This document shows, piece after piece, positions 1 to 9,484 of a stretch of DNA of 64,000 bases. Source of the stretch: Rheinheimera mangrovi (GTDB lineage: Bacteria > Pseudomonadota > Gammaproteobacteria > Enterobacterales > Alteromonadaceae); assembly GCF_003990335.1 (NCBI RefSeq), contig NZ_CP034683.1, positions 2,711,501 through 2,775,500 on the forward strand, given 5' to 3'. The notes beneath the pieces were generated by a model. The model had not been told where the DNA came from and did no database searches. It was given only the letters and a program-made list of their open reading frames with translations. A program made the position numbers and the translations under genes. Position 1 is the stretch's first letter; the number at the start of each line of letters is the position of its first letter.

Positions 1-1
1 A

Positions 2-1441
2 AGACATAATGGTGAGCTCTATCAGGCCGAATTGAGTTTTGATGTGATTAAAGACGAGCTGGGGCAAGTGCAGCAGTTTGTTGGTGTGATCTCCGATATC
101 AGCGAGCGGAAAAAACGCGAAGCTGAGCTTAATCGTCTGGCCGATACTGATACCTTAACCGGCTTACCAAACAGAGCTCGTTTTTCCAGTCACTTAACGC
201 AGCTGGTGCGTGAGCAGGTAGAGCACGCACTTCTGGTATTCGATTTAGACAACTTCAAAAAAATTAATGACTCTCTGGGACATGAACTCGGCGACACCTT
301 GTTATGCAAACTGTCCGAACGTTTAAGCCATTTCACCCGTTTTAAAGCTAAGTTATACCGTTTAGGCGGTGACGAGTTTGCTGTGGTGCTGGAAAATACC
401 AATGATATCCACAGCATCACCAGCTTGGGCAAAGACCTGCTAAAGCAAATTAACCTGCCTTTTTTTATTGAACAACACGAATTGGCCATCACCAGCAGTA
501 TTGGCATAGTGTTGTATCCGGAAGATGGCCACGACCCGCAGGCTCTGCTAAGAAACGCAGATACAGCCATGTATCATGCCAAACATGAAGGCGCCAACCG
601 TTACCTGTTTTTTAATGACTCCATGAACAAGCTGGCGGTTAAACGCTTGCAGGTAGAAAACCTGATCCGTCATGGCTTAAAAGAAGACTACTTCACGGTT
701 TTTTATCAGCCAAAGATGGACATAGTTACAGGCCAGCTGGTGGGTATGGAAGCTTTGGTGCGATTTATCACACCGAAAAAAGGCTTAATCAGTCCGGCCT
801 CTTTTATTCCGGTGGCGGAAGAAACAGGCCAAATTCTTGAAATTGGTGAAGTGGTTTTGCAAAAAACTTGCGAAGACGTCAAGCGTTGGATAGATATGGG
901 CCTGTTTCATGGCCGCGTTGCCGTCAACTTATCAGCCAAGCAGTTTATGCTGCCGTTTTTATGTGAGCAGATAGACGACATTCTGCAGCGCTCTGAACTG
1001 CCCTCTTATCACCTGGAGCTGGAGATCACCGAAGGCACAGTGATGCAATCGCCCACTCTGGCGATAGATACCATGAAGAAGCTACGAGCCCGGGGTATTC
1101 ATCTGGCGATGGACGACTTTGGTACCGGCTACTCCTCTTTGGCGTATTTAAAACAGTTTCCGCTCAATACACTGAAAATCGACAAAGCCTTCATCGACGA
1201 TATGAATACAGCCCGTGGCCGCAATATGGTGGATACCATAGTGACCATAGCGCACAACCTGAACCTGACAGTGGTCGCAGAAGGGGTGGAGCAAGCTGAG
1301 CAGCTGCAACAGCTGAAACAGCTGCGCTGTGAGATTATTCAGGGTTATTTCTACAGTAAGCCCTTGTCTGCCCATGATTTTGGTTTGTTCTTAAAACAAC
1401 AGAAACAACAAAAACCAAAACTGACGGCTGTACCTGGTTAA
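2..1441 (+). CDS. PAS-GGDEF-EAL cyclic-di-GMP enzyme, 5' end outside window
   Basis: Dual-domain cyclic-di-GMP turnover protein, cut by the left edge of the window. The frame is open from base 2, and the first ~40 residues look like the end of a PAS/PAC sensor segment (FVGVISDISERKKRE), so the TTG at 32 is not the true start. A GGDEF domain follows with an intact GGDEF active site at about codons 122-126 of the visible part. An EAL domain follows with EAL at about 250-252, a complete DDFGTGYSS loop, the ELEITEG glutamate and AEGVE. Both catalytic centres look intact, so both diguanylate cyclase and phosphodiesterase activity are possible, though hybrids often use only one. A strong hairpin terminator follows the stop codon. 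The input domains upstream cannot be seen. Confidence 0.93.
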   Translation, partial: RHNGELYQAELSFDVIKDELGQVQQFVGVISDISERKKREAELNRLADTDTLTGLPNRARFSSHLTQLVREQVEHALLVFDLDNFKKINDSLGHELGDTLLCKLSERLSHFTRFKAKLYRLGGDEFAVVLENTNDIHSITSLGKDLLKQINLPFFIEQHELAITSSIGIVLYPEDGHDPQALLRNADTAMYHAKHEGANRYLFFNDSMNKLAVKRLQVENLIRHGLKEDYFTVFYQPKMDIVTGQLVGMEALVRFITPKKGLISPASFIPVAEETGQILEIGEVVLQKTCEDVKRWIDMGLFHGRVAVNLSAKQFMLPFLCEQIDDILQRSELPSYHLELEITEGTVMQSPTLAIDTMKKLRARGIHLAMDDFGTGYSSLAYLKQFPLNTLKIDKAFIDDMNTARGRNMVDTIVTIAHNLNLTVVAEGVEQAEQLQQLKQLRCEIIQGYFYSKPLSAHDFGLFLKQQKQQKPKLTAVPG

Positions 1442-1484
1442 AAAGGCTTTGATCTTTAGGCTGTAGATCATTAATAACACAATA

Positions 1485-1545
1485 TAAAAAAAGGGTTAGT
1501 AAAGATCGAGTGCTAAGCACCGGATCTCTACTAACCCTCTTTTCA
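1485..1545. terminator. Bidirectional intrinsic terminator
   Basis: A 15-bp stem (GGGTTAGTAAAGATC against GATCTCTACTAACCC, one G-T mismatch) spans 1493-1537. An A-run precedes it (1485-1492) and TCTTTT follows, so it can stop transcription from the GGDEF-EAL gene on the plus strand and from maoP on the minus strand. Confidence 0.8.
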
Positions 1546-1557
1546 GAGTACTACTTT

Positions 1558-1905
1558 TTAATCTGCGTCGTTATCTACAAAAGAGAAGTCTTCGCCACCA
1601 TCTGCAATACGCTTCTTACCGAACACGGTATGGAATTTGCGTTTTTCCTGCAAACGTTGCTTGTACTTCAACCAAACCTTTTCATACTGGCTGGCGGCTT
1701 CCTGTTCACCTTTGCAAACAGCGATAAAACGTTGTTCTTCTTCATTGACTGGCTGGCGTGAGCCTGCTTCCAGTTCCTGCATGGCGTTGCCATGTTTTTC
1801 CAGCAGATTACCCTCTGCCAGAGTAAAGCGCCCGGACCTGGTGAATCCCTTAGGGAAATTCTGGTCATCGAAAAAGCGACGATTAGCGACAAAACTTTGC
1901 TGCAT
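1558..1905 (-). CDS. maoP: MaoP/YifE family protein (DUF413)
   Basis: 115-residue protein of the DUF413 family, matching E. coli MaoP (YifE, 112 aa), which works with the maoS site to organise the Ori macrodomain of the chromosome. Family landmarks seen are RRFFDDQNFPKGF near the N terminus, the central LLEKHGNAMQELE, EEEQRFIAVCKGE, and FHTVFGKK before an acidic tail. The ATG at 1905 is preferred over the GTG three bases upstream because AGAGGA lies 8 nt before it. Single-gene unit between its own promoter and the shared terminator at 1485-1545. Assignment by recalled family motifs; function in this organism is inferred. Confidence 0.88.
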   Translation of the reverse strand: MQQSFVANRRFFDDQNFPKGFTRSGRFTLAEGNLLEKHGNAMQELEAGSRQPVNEEEQRFIAVCKGEQEAASQYEKVWLKYKQRLQEKRKFHTVFGKKRIADGGEDFSFVDNDAD

Positions 1906-1960
1906 CACTTTTTTCCTCTAATTTTGTTGTATCTACAGCTATCCGAATCAAACTGTGCGC

Positions 1961-1989
1961 AGTATGGTAAACAAAATCAGACTCGTCAA
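1961..1989 (-). promoter_or_regulatory. Candidate sigma70 promoter of maoP
   Basis: Minus strand reads TTGACG (1984-1989), a 17-bp spacer and CATACT (1961-1966), about 55 bp before the maoP start. Five of six and four of six bases match the -35 and -10 consensus. Not tested beyond inspection. Confidence 0.45.
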
Positions 1990-2142
1990 ACAAAAATTTT
2001 GCTTTGTCAAAAGAAATGATTTTGGAATGCCACAGAAGCCGCATTTTGTTCAGAAAACAATCGCAACTGGTTGACGAATAACCCTTTTAATCCGTCCAAA
2101 TTGCAAATTTTGATACGTCGGGTGCTAGAGGCAGGATCAGTG

Positions 2143-2334
2143 TTAAAAGAAATTAGAAAAACGACCAAAAGCACGGCGTAACGTTAATCTTTTATGATTA
2201 TGAAACAGAGGAAGCACTAAAGGTCCTAAACAGAATGCCGCCAAAGCCCAGCGTTTAGCCGCCATTCCAGCACGTAAAGCCGCAATATAGACACTGACAC
2301 TGCTCAGACATAAAAGACTCAGGATAAAAACCAC
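2143..2334 (-). CDS. Small hydrophobic membrane protein, unknown function
   Basis: 63-residue protein with a GTG start and a good ribosome-binding site (AGGAG, 6 nt spacing), which is the main reason to accept it. It has a hydrophobic N-terminal segment (about residues 1-15), a GMAAKRW basic turn, a second hydrophobic stretch (about 30-45, ALAAFCLGPLVLPLF) and a basic tail (HNHKRLTLRR). This layout suggests an inner-membrane protein with two short spans and a positively charged cytoplasmic end. Small proteins with an AAKRWALxAxxLGPxxxPxF pattern recur in gammaproteobacteria, but I cannot give a function. It lies between maoP and ptrB with its own spacing on both sides. Confidence 0.6.
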   Translation of the reverse strand: MVFILSLLCLSSVSVYIAALRAGMAAKRWALAAFCLGPLVLPLFHNHKRLTLRRAFGRFSNFF

Positions 2335-2447
2335 ACTGAACTCCTGCTTAGTAACTCTGCTTAAAAAACCGCCGCACTATACCAGACAAAGAAACAACTG
2401 ACAGCGAAAAATACCGACAGATGCGACGAAAGTCTGAAGCATGGCGC

Positions 2448-2487
2448 AAAAAAAGAAAAAACGGCGCACATCACAGATGCAGCGCCG
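2448..2487 (-). terminator. Intrinsic terminator of ptrB
   Basis: Inverted repeat CGGCGC...GCGCCG (2462-2467 and 2482-2487) with a 14-nt loop. On the minus strand it is followed by a T-rich run (A-run at 2448-2461 on the plus strand), just downstream of the ptrB stop. Confidence 0.7.
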
Positions 2488-2521
2488 CTATTTTTACAGC
2501 TTTAGAGTGTTGGATTTTAGC

Positions 2522-4654
2522 TTAAGAAGCGGGTGTCGCTGGCAACAACGACAAAATAAAAGCGTATTCGTCGGCAATTTCAATCATGCGCGAAAAACGC
2601 CCTGATTTGCCGCCATGACCCGCTTCCATATTGGTGCGGAACAATAAAGGCTGCTGATCGGTTTTGACGGTACGCAGCTTAGCCACCCATTTCGCTGGTT
2701 CAAAATACTGCACCTGCGAGTCATGCAAGCCGGTAGTGACTAACATGGCTGGATAGGCCTGCTTTTTCACCTGATCATAAGGTGAATACGACAACATATA
2801 GTCGTAATAGGCTTTTTGTTTTGGATTACCCCATTCGTCAAACTCATTAGTGGTCAGCGGAATGGACTCGTCCAGCATAGTGGTGACTACATCAACAAAA
2901 GGCACATGAGCAACCAGGCCACGGTATTTATCCGGAGCCATATTGGCAATAGCACCCATTAGCAAACCACCTGCACTGCCTCCCATCGCAAAGACTTTAT
3001 CTTTCGCAGCGTATTTTTGCGCCACCAGATAATCAGTCACATCGATAAAGTCGGTGAAGGTATTGACCTTTTTCAGCAGTTTGCCGTTTTCATACCAGCT
3101 ACGGCCCATTTCCTGACCACCGCGAATATGGGCTATGGCATACACAAAACCACGGTCCACTAAAGACAAGACAGTGCTACGGAAAGAGGGTGAACTGGAG
3201 ATACCGTAAGAGCCATAGGCATATTGATACAAAGGTGCAGTGCCGTCTTTTTTCAGACCTTTTTTATACAGCAGACTGACAGGAATTTGAGTCCCGTCTT
3301 TGGCCTTGGCCCAAACCCGTTCTGTCTGATAATTGTTTTTATCAAAACCACCTAAGACTTGCTGTTGTTTCAATAAACGCTTTTCACCTGTGTTCATATG
3401 CATTTCATAAACGGAAGGTGGAGTCGTCAAGGAGGTATAGCTGTAACGTAACCACAGACTGTTTTGCTCTGGGTTATTGTCGGCTTTTGCTACATACGCG
3501 GCTTCATCTGATTCTACATGCTGGGCTTTGCTTAAATCAGACCATGGCATCAAACGCACCCTATCCAGACCATTGCTGCGCTCGTTAATCACCAGATAGT
3601 CGGTAAAGAGCTGGAACGATTCAATAAACACATCGGGGTTATGCGCAAGCAAGGGTTGCCAGCGACTGCGATCCCCAATCTGGTCGTCCTTCACCGTCAT
3701 CAGGCGATAGTTTGGCGCATCCCAGTCGGTCATAATCACCCAGCGGTTGTCTATATGTTCCACTTCGTATTTAAAGTCGCGTTGACGTGGTGCTATAGCG
3801 GTAAATTTGCCTTGTTTATCACCAGATTTCAGCACCCGCATTTCATTGGATACTGTGCTGCCAAGCCAAATCACCACAAACTTGTCATCTGCACTGTTAC
3901 CCACGCCCATATAAAAACTGCTGTCTTTTTCTTCGTACAGCACTTCATCTTTGTCGACTGCTTGTCCAAGCGTATGACGACGAACTTTGGTGCCTAATAA
4001 AGTTTGCGGGTCTTTTTCAATATAAAACAGCTGACTGTTATCAGCCGACCAGGCGATAGAGGCTTCAGCGCCGGTAATGGTTGTCGTTAGATCTTTACCA
4101 GTGCGCAGATCTCGTACTTTGATACTGTAGTTGCGACGACCTGTTGTATCTTCTGCATAAGCCAGCAACTGTTGATCAGGGCTGACCTGATAGTTACCTA
4201 TCTGATAAAAGTCCTTGCCTTTGGCCAATTCATTGACATTCAGCATCACCTGCTCGGCGCCACCTGCTTTGGGTTTACGCGCATAAATCGGGTACTCTTT
4301 GCCTTGCTCGTAGCGGGTATAGTAAGAATAATCGCCTTTGCTCACTGGCACTGTACTGTCATCTTGCTTCACCCGGCCAATAATTTCATCGGCCAGAGTT
4401 TTACTCAGGGTTTTATAGTGATCGGCATACTGCTGGTAATACTGATTTTCAGCATTCAGGTACGCCAATACGTCAGGTGCCTGCCTTTTATCGTCCCGCA
4501 ACCAATAATAGGGGTCTTGTCTGTCGCCATGTTCTGACTTCACTAGATAAGGTTTTACTGGCGCTACGGGAGCAGATGAAGGCATTGCTGCCATAAGATG
4601 CAGACTGGTCAGCATAGCAACTCCATAACCAAGGATTCGGACCGGATTGGGCAT
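2522..4654 (-). CDS. ptrB: Oligopeptidase B (S9A serine peptidase), exported form
   Basis: 710-residue prolyl-oligopeptidase-family enzyme of the oligopeptidase B type, which cuts short peptides after Arg or Lys. An N-terminal beta-propeller precedes a C-terminal alpha/beta hydrolase. The catalytic serine sits in GGSAGG (S560), the aspartate in GLHDSQ (D645) and the histidine in AGHGG (H680). Spacing between the three (85 and 35 residues) equals that of E. coli PtrB (S532, D617, H652). The ~28-residue N-terminal extension is a hydrophobic leader (GVAMLTSLHLMAAMPSSA), so the protein is probably periplasmic, unlike the cytoplasmic E. coli enzyme. Monocistronic, ending at the terminator at 2448-2487. 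Confidence 0.93.
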   Translation of the reverse strand: MPNPVRILGYGVAMLTSLHLMAAMPSSAPVAPVKPYLVKSEHGDRQDPYYWLRDDKRQAPDVLAYLNAENQYYQQYADHYKTLSKTLADEIIGRVKQDDSTVPVSKGDYSYYTRYEQGKEYPIYARKPKAGGAEQVMLNVNELAKGKDFYQIGNYQVSPDQQLLAYAEDTTGRRNYSIKVRDLRTGKDLTTTITGAEASIAWSADNSQLFYIEKDPQTLLGTKVRRHTLGQAVDKDEVLYEEKDSSFYMGVGNSADDKFVVIWLGSTVSNEMRVLKSGDKQGKFTAIAPRQRDFKYEVEHIDNRWVIMTDWDAPNYRLMTVKDDQIGDRSRWQPLLAHNPDVFIESFQLFTDYLVINERSNGLDRVRLMPWSDLSKAQHVESDEAAYVAKADNNPEQNSLWLRYSYTSLTTPPSVYEMHMNTGEKRLLKQQQVLGGFDKNNYQTERVWAKAKDGTQIPVSLLYKKGLKKDGTAPLYQYAYGSYGISSSPSFRSTVLSLVDRGFVYAIAHIRGGQEMGRSWYENGKLLKKVNTFTDFIDVTDYLVAQKYAAKDKVFAMGGSAGGLLMGAIANMAPDKYRGLVAHVPFVDVVTTMLDESIPLTTNEFDEWGNPKQKAYYDYMLSYSPYDQVKKQAYPAMLVTTGLHDSQVQYFEPAKWVAKLRTVKTDQQPLLFRTNMEAGHGGKSGRFSRMIEIADEYAFILSLLPATPAS

Positions 4655-4810
4655 GTTTCTCTCTCTGTTTTGTGCATAGATTTGTTGGTTAAAAACAACA
4701 AAACGTTAACACAACCTGTATTTCACAACTACAGCAGGAGCGTACTTATGCGACGAATAAGATGTAACAAAACAACACAAAATCAAAATGACAGCATTAC
4801 ACAAACAAAA

Positions 4811-4840
4811 AAGGCTTCTAACAGGTAGAAGCCTTTTTAA
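4811..4840. terminator. Intrinsic terminator downstream of fadJ
   Basis: Perfect 10-bp stem AAGGCTTCTA/TAGAAGCCTT (4811-4820, 4826-4835) with a 5-nt loop. A-run and T-run flanks make it usable on both strands. It lies just past the fadJ stop on the minus strand. Confidence 0.85.
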
Positions 4841-4854
4841 AGTCAAAATAGAGC

Positions 4855-6996
4855 TTAATAAAAAGTCGTGTTTTGTTCTGCTTTTTCCAGCAACAGCTTG
4901 CTAGGTGCAAAACGTGCGCCAAAACGACTCTCAAAGCTACGCAGATGCGCTACCAGAGTTGTGGCACCCATCTGATCGATATAGCGGAACGGGCCGCCTA
5001 AGAACGGCGGGAAGCCGATACCGAAGATGGCGCCTATATCACCGTCTCGAGCGCTGCTGATAATGCCCTCTTCTAAGCAGCGTACTGCTTCGTTCAGCAT
5101 TTGCACCACGCAGCGCAGCGCTATTTGATCGCCACTGAGTTTTGCCGCAGGGTTTAAGCCCAGCACTGCATAAACTGAAGCATCGACCTGCTTTTTGCCT
5201 TTGGCTTTGGCGCCGTACAGGTAAAAACCTTTTTCAGTCTTGCGACCTTTACGGCCATCCGCCAATAAACGATCAAAAGCAGCAGGAGCGGCAAAACGCT
5301 CCCCCAATTCATGCAGCAGTATGGGCGATATTTTGGCGCCTACATCTATACCTACTTCATCCAGTAAAGTAATAGGACCCACAGGGAAACCAAACTTCAC
5401 CAGCGCTTTATCCAGCGCTTCAACTGGTTCGCCTTCAAGCAGTATATTAGCCGCTTCATTCATATAAAGCGCCAGTATACGGTTCACATAAAAACCTGCG
5501 CCGTCTTTCACTACTATGGGCGTTTTACCCTGTTTGCGGGCAAAAGCCACAGTAGTTGCAATGGTTTCAGCCGACGTCTTTTCATGGGCTATCACTTCAA
5601 CCAGCGGCATTTTATCCACAGGAGAGAAATAATGCAGACCAATCACATTTTCAGGGCGCGCTGCTTTGGCTGCAATCTGACCTATAGGCAATGAACTGGT
5701 ATTACTGGCAAAGACTGTATGCTCTGAGCAATTGGCTTCGATATCAGCGACCATCTGCTGCTTTAAATTTAAATCTTCAAACACAGCTTCGACTACTAAA
5801 TCCACATCGTGGAAACCGCTGTAGTCAGTCGTACCAGTCAGCAAAGACATTTGTTTTTGCACTTCAGTTTTAGTGACAAATCGCTTACGCAGCTTTTTCT
5901 CCAGCAAGCTGTAGCTGTATTTCATCGCATTGGAAATACCCTGCTGGCTGATGTCTTTAATCCGTACCGGCACGCCGGCTTTAGTGGCTGTCACGTTGGC
6001 GATACCACCGCCCATCAAACCACCACCTAAAATAGCGGCTTTGTGCACTTTACGGGGTTGAACATCGCCTGCCCCAGTCTCTTTTTTCATTTGAGTGGTG
6101 GCAAAAAATAGCGAACGTAAAGCTTTGGACTCATTGGTCATGCAGAGCTCACCAAAAGCTTTGGCTTCCACATCCAGACCTTTATTAAAACCACCGTCCA
6201 CACCAGCTTTAATAGCTTTGAGGATCTTCAGCGGTGCAGGATAGTTACCCTGAGTTTTGGCTAAGGTTTGTTTTTCAGCCTGGCTGAACACAATAGCGCG
6301 GCCAAAAGGTGTTTTTTCCAGCACTTTACCGACAAAGTTCAGTTTCACTTCCCGTGCAGCTGGTTTGCCTTTTAGCGCCAATTGTACAGCGGCTTCCAGC
6401 AGAATACTTTTCGGGACCACAGCATCGACTAAACCGATCTTTTTTGCTTGAGCAGCACGCAACTGCTTGCCGGTTAAAATCATATCCAAAGCTTTTTGAA
6501 TACCGACCAGACGAGGTAAACGCTGAGTGCCACCGCTTCCTGGCAATAAACCCAGTTGCACTTCAGGTAAACCCAAAACGGTTTTGTTGTCTGTTGTCGC
6601 AACCCGGGCATGACAGGCTAAAGCCAGCTCTAAACCACCGCCTAAACAAGGGCCATGAATAGCTGCCACTAAGGGAATAGATAAAGCTTCAAGCTGATTA
6701 AATACCAGTTGGCCCATACGACCTATGTCTTCGGCTTGCTGAGCTGTAGTGCAGCCATCCAGCATAGAAATATCAGCACCGGCGATAAAGGAATCCGGCT
6801 TGCCGCTGATAATAACTAAACCTTTGATGTCTTTGTTGTTTTTAATTTCGCCAAGCAGAGATTTGATCTCATCAGCAAATGCGGCTTTGAGCACATTCAT
6901 GCTCTCGCCCGCTACGTCCATGCTGATTACACCAATCTGATCAGGGCGAATGCTTAAGCTAAAAGTTGGCTTTGAATCAAGAGTCGGCTGGCTCAT
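4855..6996 (-). CDS. fadJ: Fatty acid oxidation complex alpha subunit FadJ
   Basis: 713-residue trifunctional enzyme (E. coli FadJ 714 aa): enoyl-CoA hydratase/isomerase at the N terminus and 3-hydroxyacyl-CoA dehydrogenase at the C terminus. The hydratase half shows [10 protein letters not shown], the oxyanion-hole segment [15 protein letters not shown], and [20 protein letters not shown] with its catalytic Glu. The dehydrogenase half starts near residue 315 with the NAD-binding loop [14 protein letters not shown], then the catalytic-His segment [17 protein letters not shown]. Second gene of the fadI-fadJ operon: its ATG overlaps the fadI stop by one base (TAATG), implying translational coupling. 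The partner thiolase identifies it as FadJ rather than FadB. It should follow the regulation of the palindromes upstream of fadI. Confidence 0.95.
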   Translation of the reverse strand: MSQPTLDSKPTFSLSIRPDQIGVISMDVAGESMNVLKAAFADEIKSLLGEIKNNKDIKGLVIISGKPDSFIAGADISMLDGCTTAQQAEDIGRMGQLVFNQLEALSIPLVAAIHGPCLGGGLELALACHARVATTDNKTVLGLPEVQLGLLPGSGGTQRLPRLVGIQKALDMILTGKQLRAAQAKKIGLVDAVVPKSILLEAAVQLALKGKPAAREVKLNFVGKVLEKTPFGRAIVFSQAEKQTLAKTQGNYPAPLKILKAIKAGVDGGFNKGLDVEAKAFGELCMTNESKALRSLFFATTQMKKETGAGDVQPRKVHKAAILGGGLMGGGIANVTATKAGVPVRIKDISQQGISNAMKYSYSLLEKKLRKRFVTKTEVQKQMSLLTGTTDYSGFHDVDLVVEAVFEDLNLKQQMVADIEANCSEHTVFASNTSSLPIGQIAAKAARPENVIGLHYFSPVDKMPLVEVIAHEKTSAETIATTVAFARKQGKTPIVVKDGAGFYVNRILALYMNEAANILLEGEPVEALDKALVKFGFPVGPITLLDEVGIDVGAKISPILLHELGERFAAPAAFDRLLADGRKGRKTEKGFYLYGAKAKGKKQVDASVYAVLGLNPAAKLSGDQIALRCVVQMLNEAVRCLEEGIISSARDGDIGAIFGIGFPPFLGGPFRYIDQMGATTLVAHLRSFESRFGARFAPSKLLLEKAEQNTTFY

Positions 6997-8306
6997 TATT
7001 CAGTCTCCAGGATCATAGCTGCACCTAAACCACCGGCAGCACAAGCCGTGGTTAAACCTATACCACCACCACGGCGTTTTAATTCATTTAAGGTCTGAGT
7101 AATTAAACGAGTGCCTGTAGCGGCAAAAGGATGGCCGTAAGCTAAAGAGCCACCTATCACGTTAAATTTCGCCATATCAATGTCACCTATGGCTTCAGCT
7201 CGGCCCAGTTTTTGTTCAGCAAAAGTTTTGCTACCAAACATTTTCATATTGGCCAGCGCCTGAGCAGCAAAAGCTTCGTGCATTTCAATCAGGGTTAAGT
7301 CAGATAACTTCAAACCAGCACGGTCTAAAGCGATAGGCGTCGCATAAGAAGGACCCATCAGCATATCTTCCCAGACATCGATAGCGGCGAACGCATAGCT
7401 TCGGATATAACCCAACACTTCATAGCCCATGGCTTTAGCGCGGCTTTCCGTCATCATCAGCACAGCAGAAGCGCCATCCGTTAAAGGCGTACTGGTGGCA
7501 GCGGTGACAGAACCAAACTGACGGTCGAACACAGGTTTTAATTTGCTGTACGACTCCAGCTTCGAATCCATCCGGATATTGTTGTCGATTTCAAGGAAGG
7601 TTTTGTAAGGCTCAATATGAGCAGCCATCACTTCGTCTTTTAACAGACCATCTTTCCAGGCTTGTGCAGCAAGGCTATGTGAACGGTGCGCCATCGCATC
7701 TTGATCGGCACGGCTGATCCCATGAGTTTTAGCCATCTGTTCGGCCGTATCACCCATAGATAAACCTGTGGTGTATTCAGCTACAGCTGGTGGTACTGGC
7801 AACAAATCTTTTAAACCTAAACGGCGGAATATCGCCAGTTTCTGACCAAAAGTTTTGGCTTTGTTTAAATCGACCAAAGCACGGCCTAACTTTTTGCTGA
7901 CGCCAATAGGCAATACAGAACTTGAATCTGCACCGCCAGCAATAGCAATTTCAGTGTGACCAGCCATCATGCTTTCAGCCACGCTAACCACAGACTGGAA
8001 GCTGGTGGCGCAAGCACGGGTCACGCTGAAGGCATCTGTATGCACATTCATGCCAGTGCCTAATACGATTTCACGAGCAATGTTTGGCGCTTCCGGCATT
8101 TGAACAACTTGACCAAAAACCAATTGATCTATTAACTTGGGCGACAATTCGCTACGGATCAGCAGTTCGTTGACCACCAGCTTGCCCAGCTCAAGCGCTG
8201 AAACGCCATGGAATTCGGTTGCTTGTTTAGCAAATGGAGTACGCAGACCACGCACTATGGCGATACGGTCTCCCTGACGTGTGGTAAGTTGTATTGGCGC
8301 GGCCAT
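6996..8306 (-). CDS. fadI: 3-ketoacyl-CoA thiolase FadI
   Basis: Beta subunit of the fatty acid oxidation complex; cleaves 3-ketoacyl-CoA to acetyl-CoA and a shortened acyl-CoA. Seen are the N-terminal [24 protein letters not shown], the catalytic-Cys segment [11 protein letters not shown], the His segment [14 protein letters not shown] and the C-terminal second Cys in [12 protein letters not shown]. The frame stays open upstream to 8354, but the ATG at 8306 is chosen because AGAGGAC lies just before it and it gives 436 residues, the E. coli FadI length. fadJ follows with a one-base overlap. The intergenic region upstream carries two fatty-acid-regulator-like palindromes. Confidence 0.95.
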   Translation of the reverse strand: MAAPIQLTTRQGDRIAIVRGLRTPFAKQATEFHGVSALELGKLVVNELLIRSELSPKLIDQLVFGQVVQMPEAPNIAREIVLGTGMNVHTDAFSVTRACATSFQSVVSVAESMMAGHTEIAIAGGADSSSVLPIGVSKKLGRALVDLNKAKTFGQKLAIFRRLGLKDLLPVPPAVAEYTTGLSMGDTAEQMAKTHGISRADQDAMAHRSHSLAAQAWKDGLLKDEVMAAHIEPYKTFLEIDNNIRMDSKLESYSKLKPVFDRQFGSVTAATSTPLTDGASAVLMMTESRAKAMGYEVLGYIRSYAFAAIDVWEDMLMGPSYATPIALDRAGLKLSDLTLIEMHEAFAAQALANMKMFGSKTFAEQKLGRAEAIGDIDMAKFNVIGGSLAYGHPFAATGTRLITQTLNELKRRGGGIGLTTACAAGGLGAAMILETE

Positions 8307-8333
8307 AAAAGTCCTCTTTCTGTGTTTACCGTG

Positions 8334-8348
8334 ACAGGTCTGACCTGT
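8334..8348. promoter_or_regulatory. FadR-like operator upstream of fadI
   Basis: Perfect palindrome ACAGGTC-T-GACCTGT, 28 bp before the fadI start. Its centre GGTCTGACC matches the core of the E. coli FadR consensus (CTGGTCNGACC-type); the outer bases differ. Binding is inferred. Confidence 0.5.
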
Positions 8349-8381
8349 AGACAATTCGATTGTAACCAGAGATCAGGCAAA

Positions 8382-8399
8382 TTAAAACACTTGTTTTAA
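8382..8399. promoter_or_regulatory. PsrA-like operator between fadI and the MoxR operon
   Basis: Perfect inverted repeat TTAAAAC-ACTT-GTTTTAA. It fits the AAAC-N4-GTTT core of PsrA operators reported for fatty acid degradation genes in Pseudomonas and Shewanella. It lies 76 bp before fadI and 113 bp before the divergent MoxR gene. Confidence 0.45.
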
Positions 8400-8511
8400 A
8401 AGGTGTTGAACCTTATATAAAAGCAAGTGGTCTTAGCCTAGCTTTTTTTAGAGCTAACTGCTTGGAAAATAAACAACAATAGCTGACGACAATAACAACT
8501 TAGAAACAGTA

Positions 8512-9474
8512 GTGAGTATTATGGTAAAGGCATTCTCCGCGTTAAAAGATTATCTGGACGGTCAGGTCTTAGGTCAGCATGCGCTGACGGAAGGTATTTT
8601 GTTGGCTTTATTGGCCAATGGCCATTTGTTGGTGGAAGGCCCACCGGGTTTAGCCAAAACCAGGGCAGTCAATGCTTTGGCCCATGGTGTTGAAGGGCGT
8701 TTTCATCGCATTCAGTTTACTCCCGACTTATTACCAGCCGATTTAACAGGCACAGATATCTATCGTCCAGAAACAGGTCAGTTTGAATTTCAGGCAGGCC
8801 CTTTGTTTCACCATATTATTCTTGCGGATGAAATAAACCGCGCACCAGCTAAAGTGCAGTCGGCTTTATTAGAAGCCATGGCGGAAAAACAAATTACCGT
8901 AGGGCGCAAAACTTATGCCTTGCCTGAACTGTTTTTAGTCATGGCGACACAAAACCCGCTGGAACAGGAAGGTACTTATCCTTTACCTGAAGCTCAGTTA
9001 GACCGATTTTTATTACATCTGAAAGTGGATTACCCGGACGCAGCCACTGAACTGGCTATTTTACGTTTAACCCGGGGCGAAGCCTTATCTCATGAAAAAG
9101 CCAAATTAAGCCCTATCAGTCAGGCCGATATTTTTGCCGCCCGTCAGGATATTTTAAAACTGCATATGGCCGAAAGCCTGGAGAACTACATAGTGCAGTT
9201 GGTGATGGCAACCCGCAATGCCAAAGCCTATAGTGAGCAACTGGCGAAATGGATAGCCTATGGCGCCAGCCCACGCGCTAGTATTGCGCTGGAGCGTTGC
9301 GCCCGGGCTAAAGCCTGGTTGGACGGCCGTGATTTTGTTACACCAGACGATATTCAGGCGGTATTTTTTAATGTGTTACGCCATCGTCTGATTTTAACTT
9401 ACGACGCCGAAGCTCAGGGCTTAAGCACAGATGATGTGCTCAGAGAGATTTTAAAACTGGTTCCGGTTGCCTGA
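8512..9474 (+). CDS. MoxR-family AAA+ ATPase
   Basis: 320-residue AAA+ chaperone-like ATPase of the MoxR type. Walker A is GPPGLAKT (43-50), Walker B ILADEIN (103-109), followed by the RAPAKVQSALLEAMAE segment and the sensor-like MATQNPLEQEGTYPLPEAQLDRF. MoxR ATPases act with von Willebrand factor A (VWA) proteins to assemble or activate complexes and envelope stress functions. Here it leads a tightly packed operon with DUF58, DUF4381, two VWA proteins and BatD, the usual Bat-type setting. Start is GTG 8512 or ATG 8521; neither has a clear ribosome-binding site, so the first three residues are uncertain. Confidence 0.93.
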   Translation: MSIMVKAFSALKDYLDGQVLGQHALTEGILLALLANGHLLVEGPPGLAKTRAVNALAHGVEGRFHRIQFTPDLLPADLTGTDIYRPETGQFEFQAGPLFHHIILADEINRAPAKVQSALLEAMAEKQITVGRKTYALPELFLVMATQNPLEQEGTYPLPEAQLDRFLLHLKVDYPDAATELAILRLTRGEALSHEKAKLSPISQADIFAARQDILKLHMAESLENYIVQLVMATRNAKAYSEQLAKWIAYGASPRASIALERCARAKAWLDGRDFVTPDDIQAVFFNVLRHRLILTYDAEAQGLSTDDVLREILKLVPVA

Positions 9475-9484
9475 TTTGTTATTG

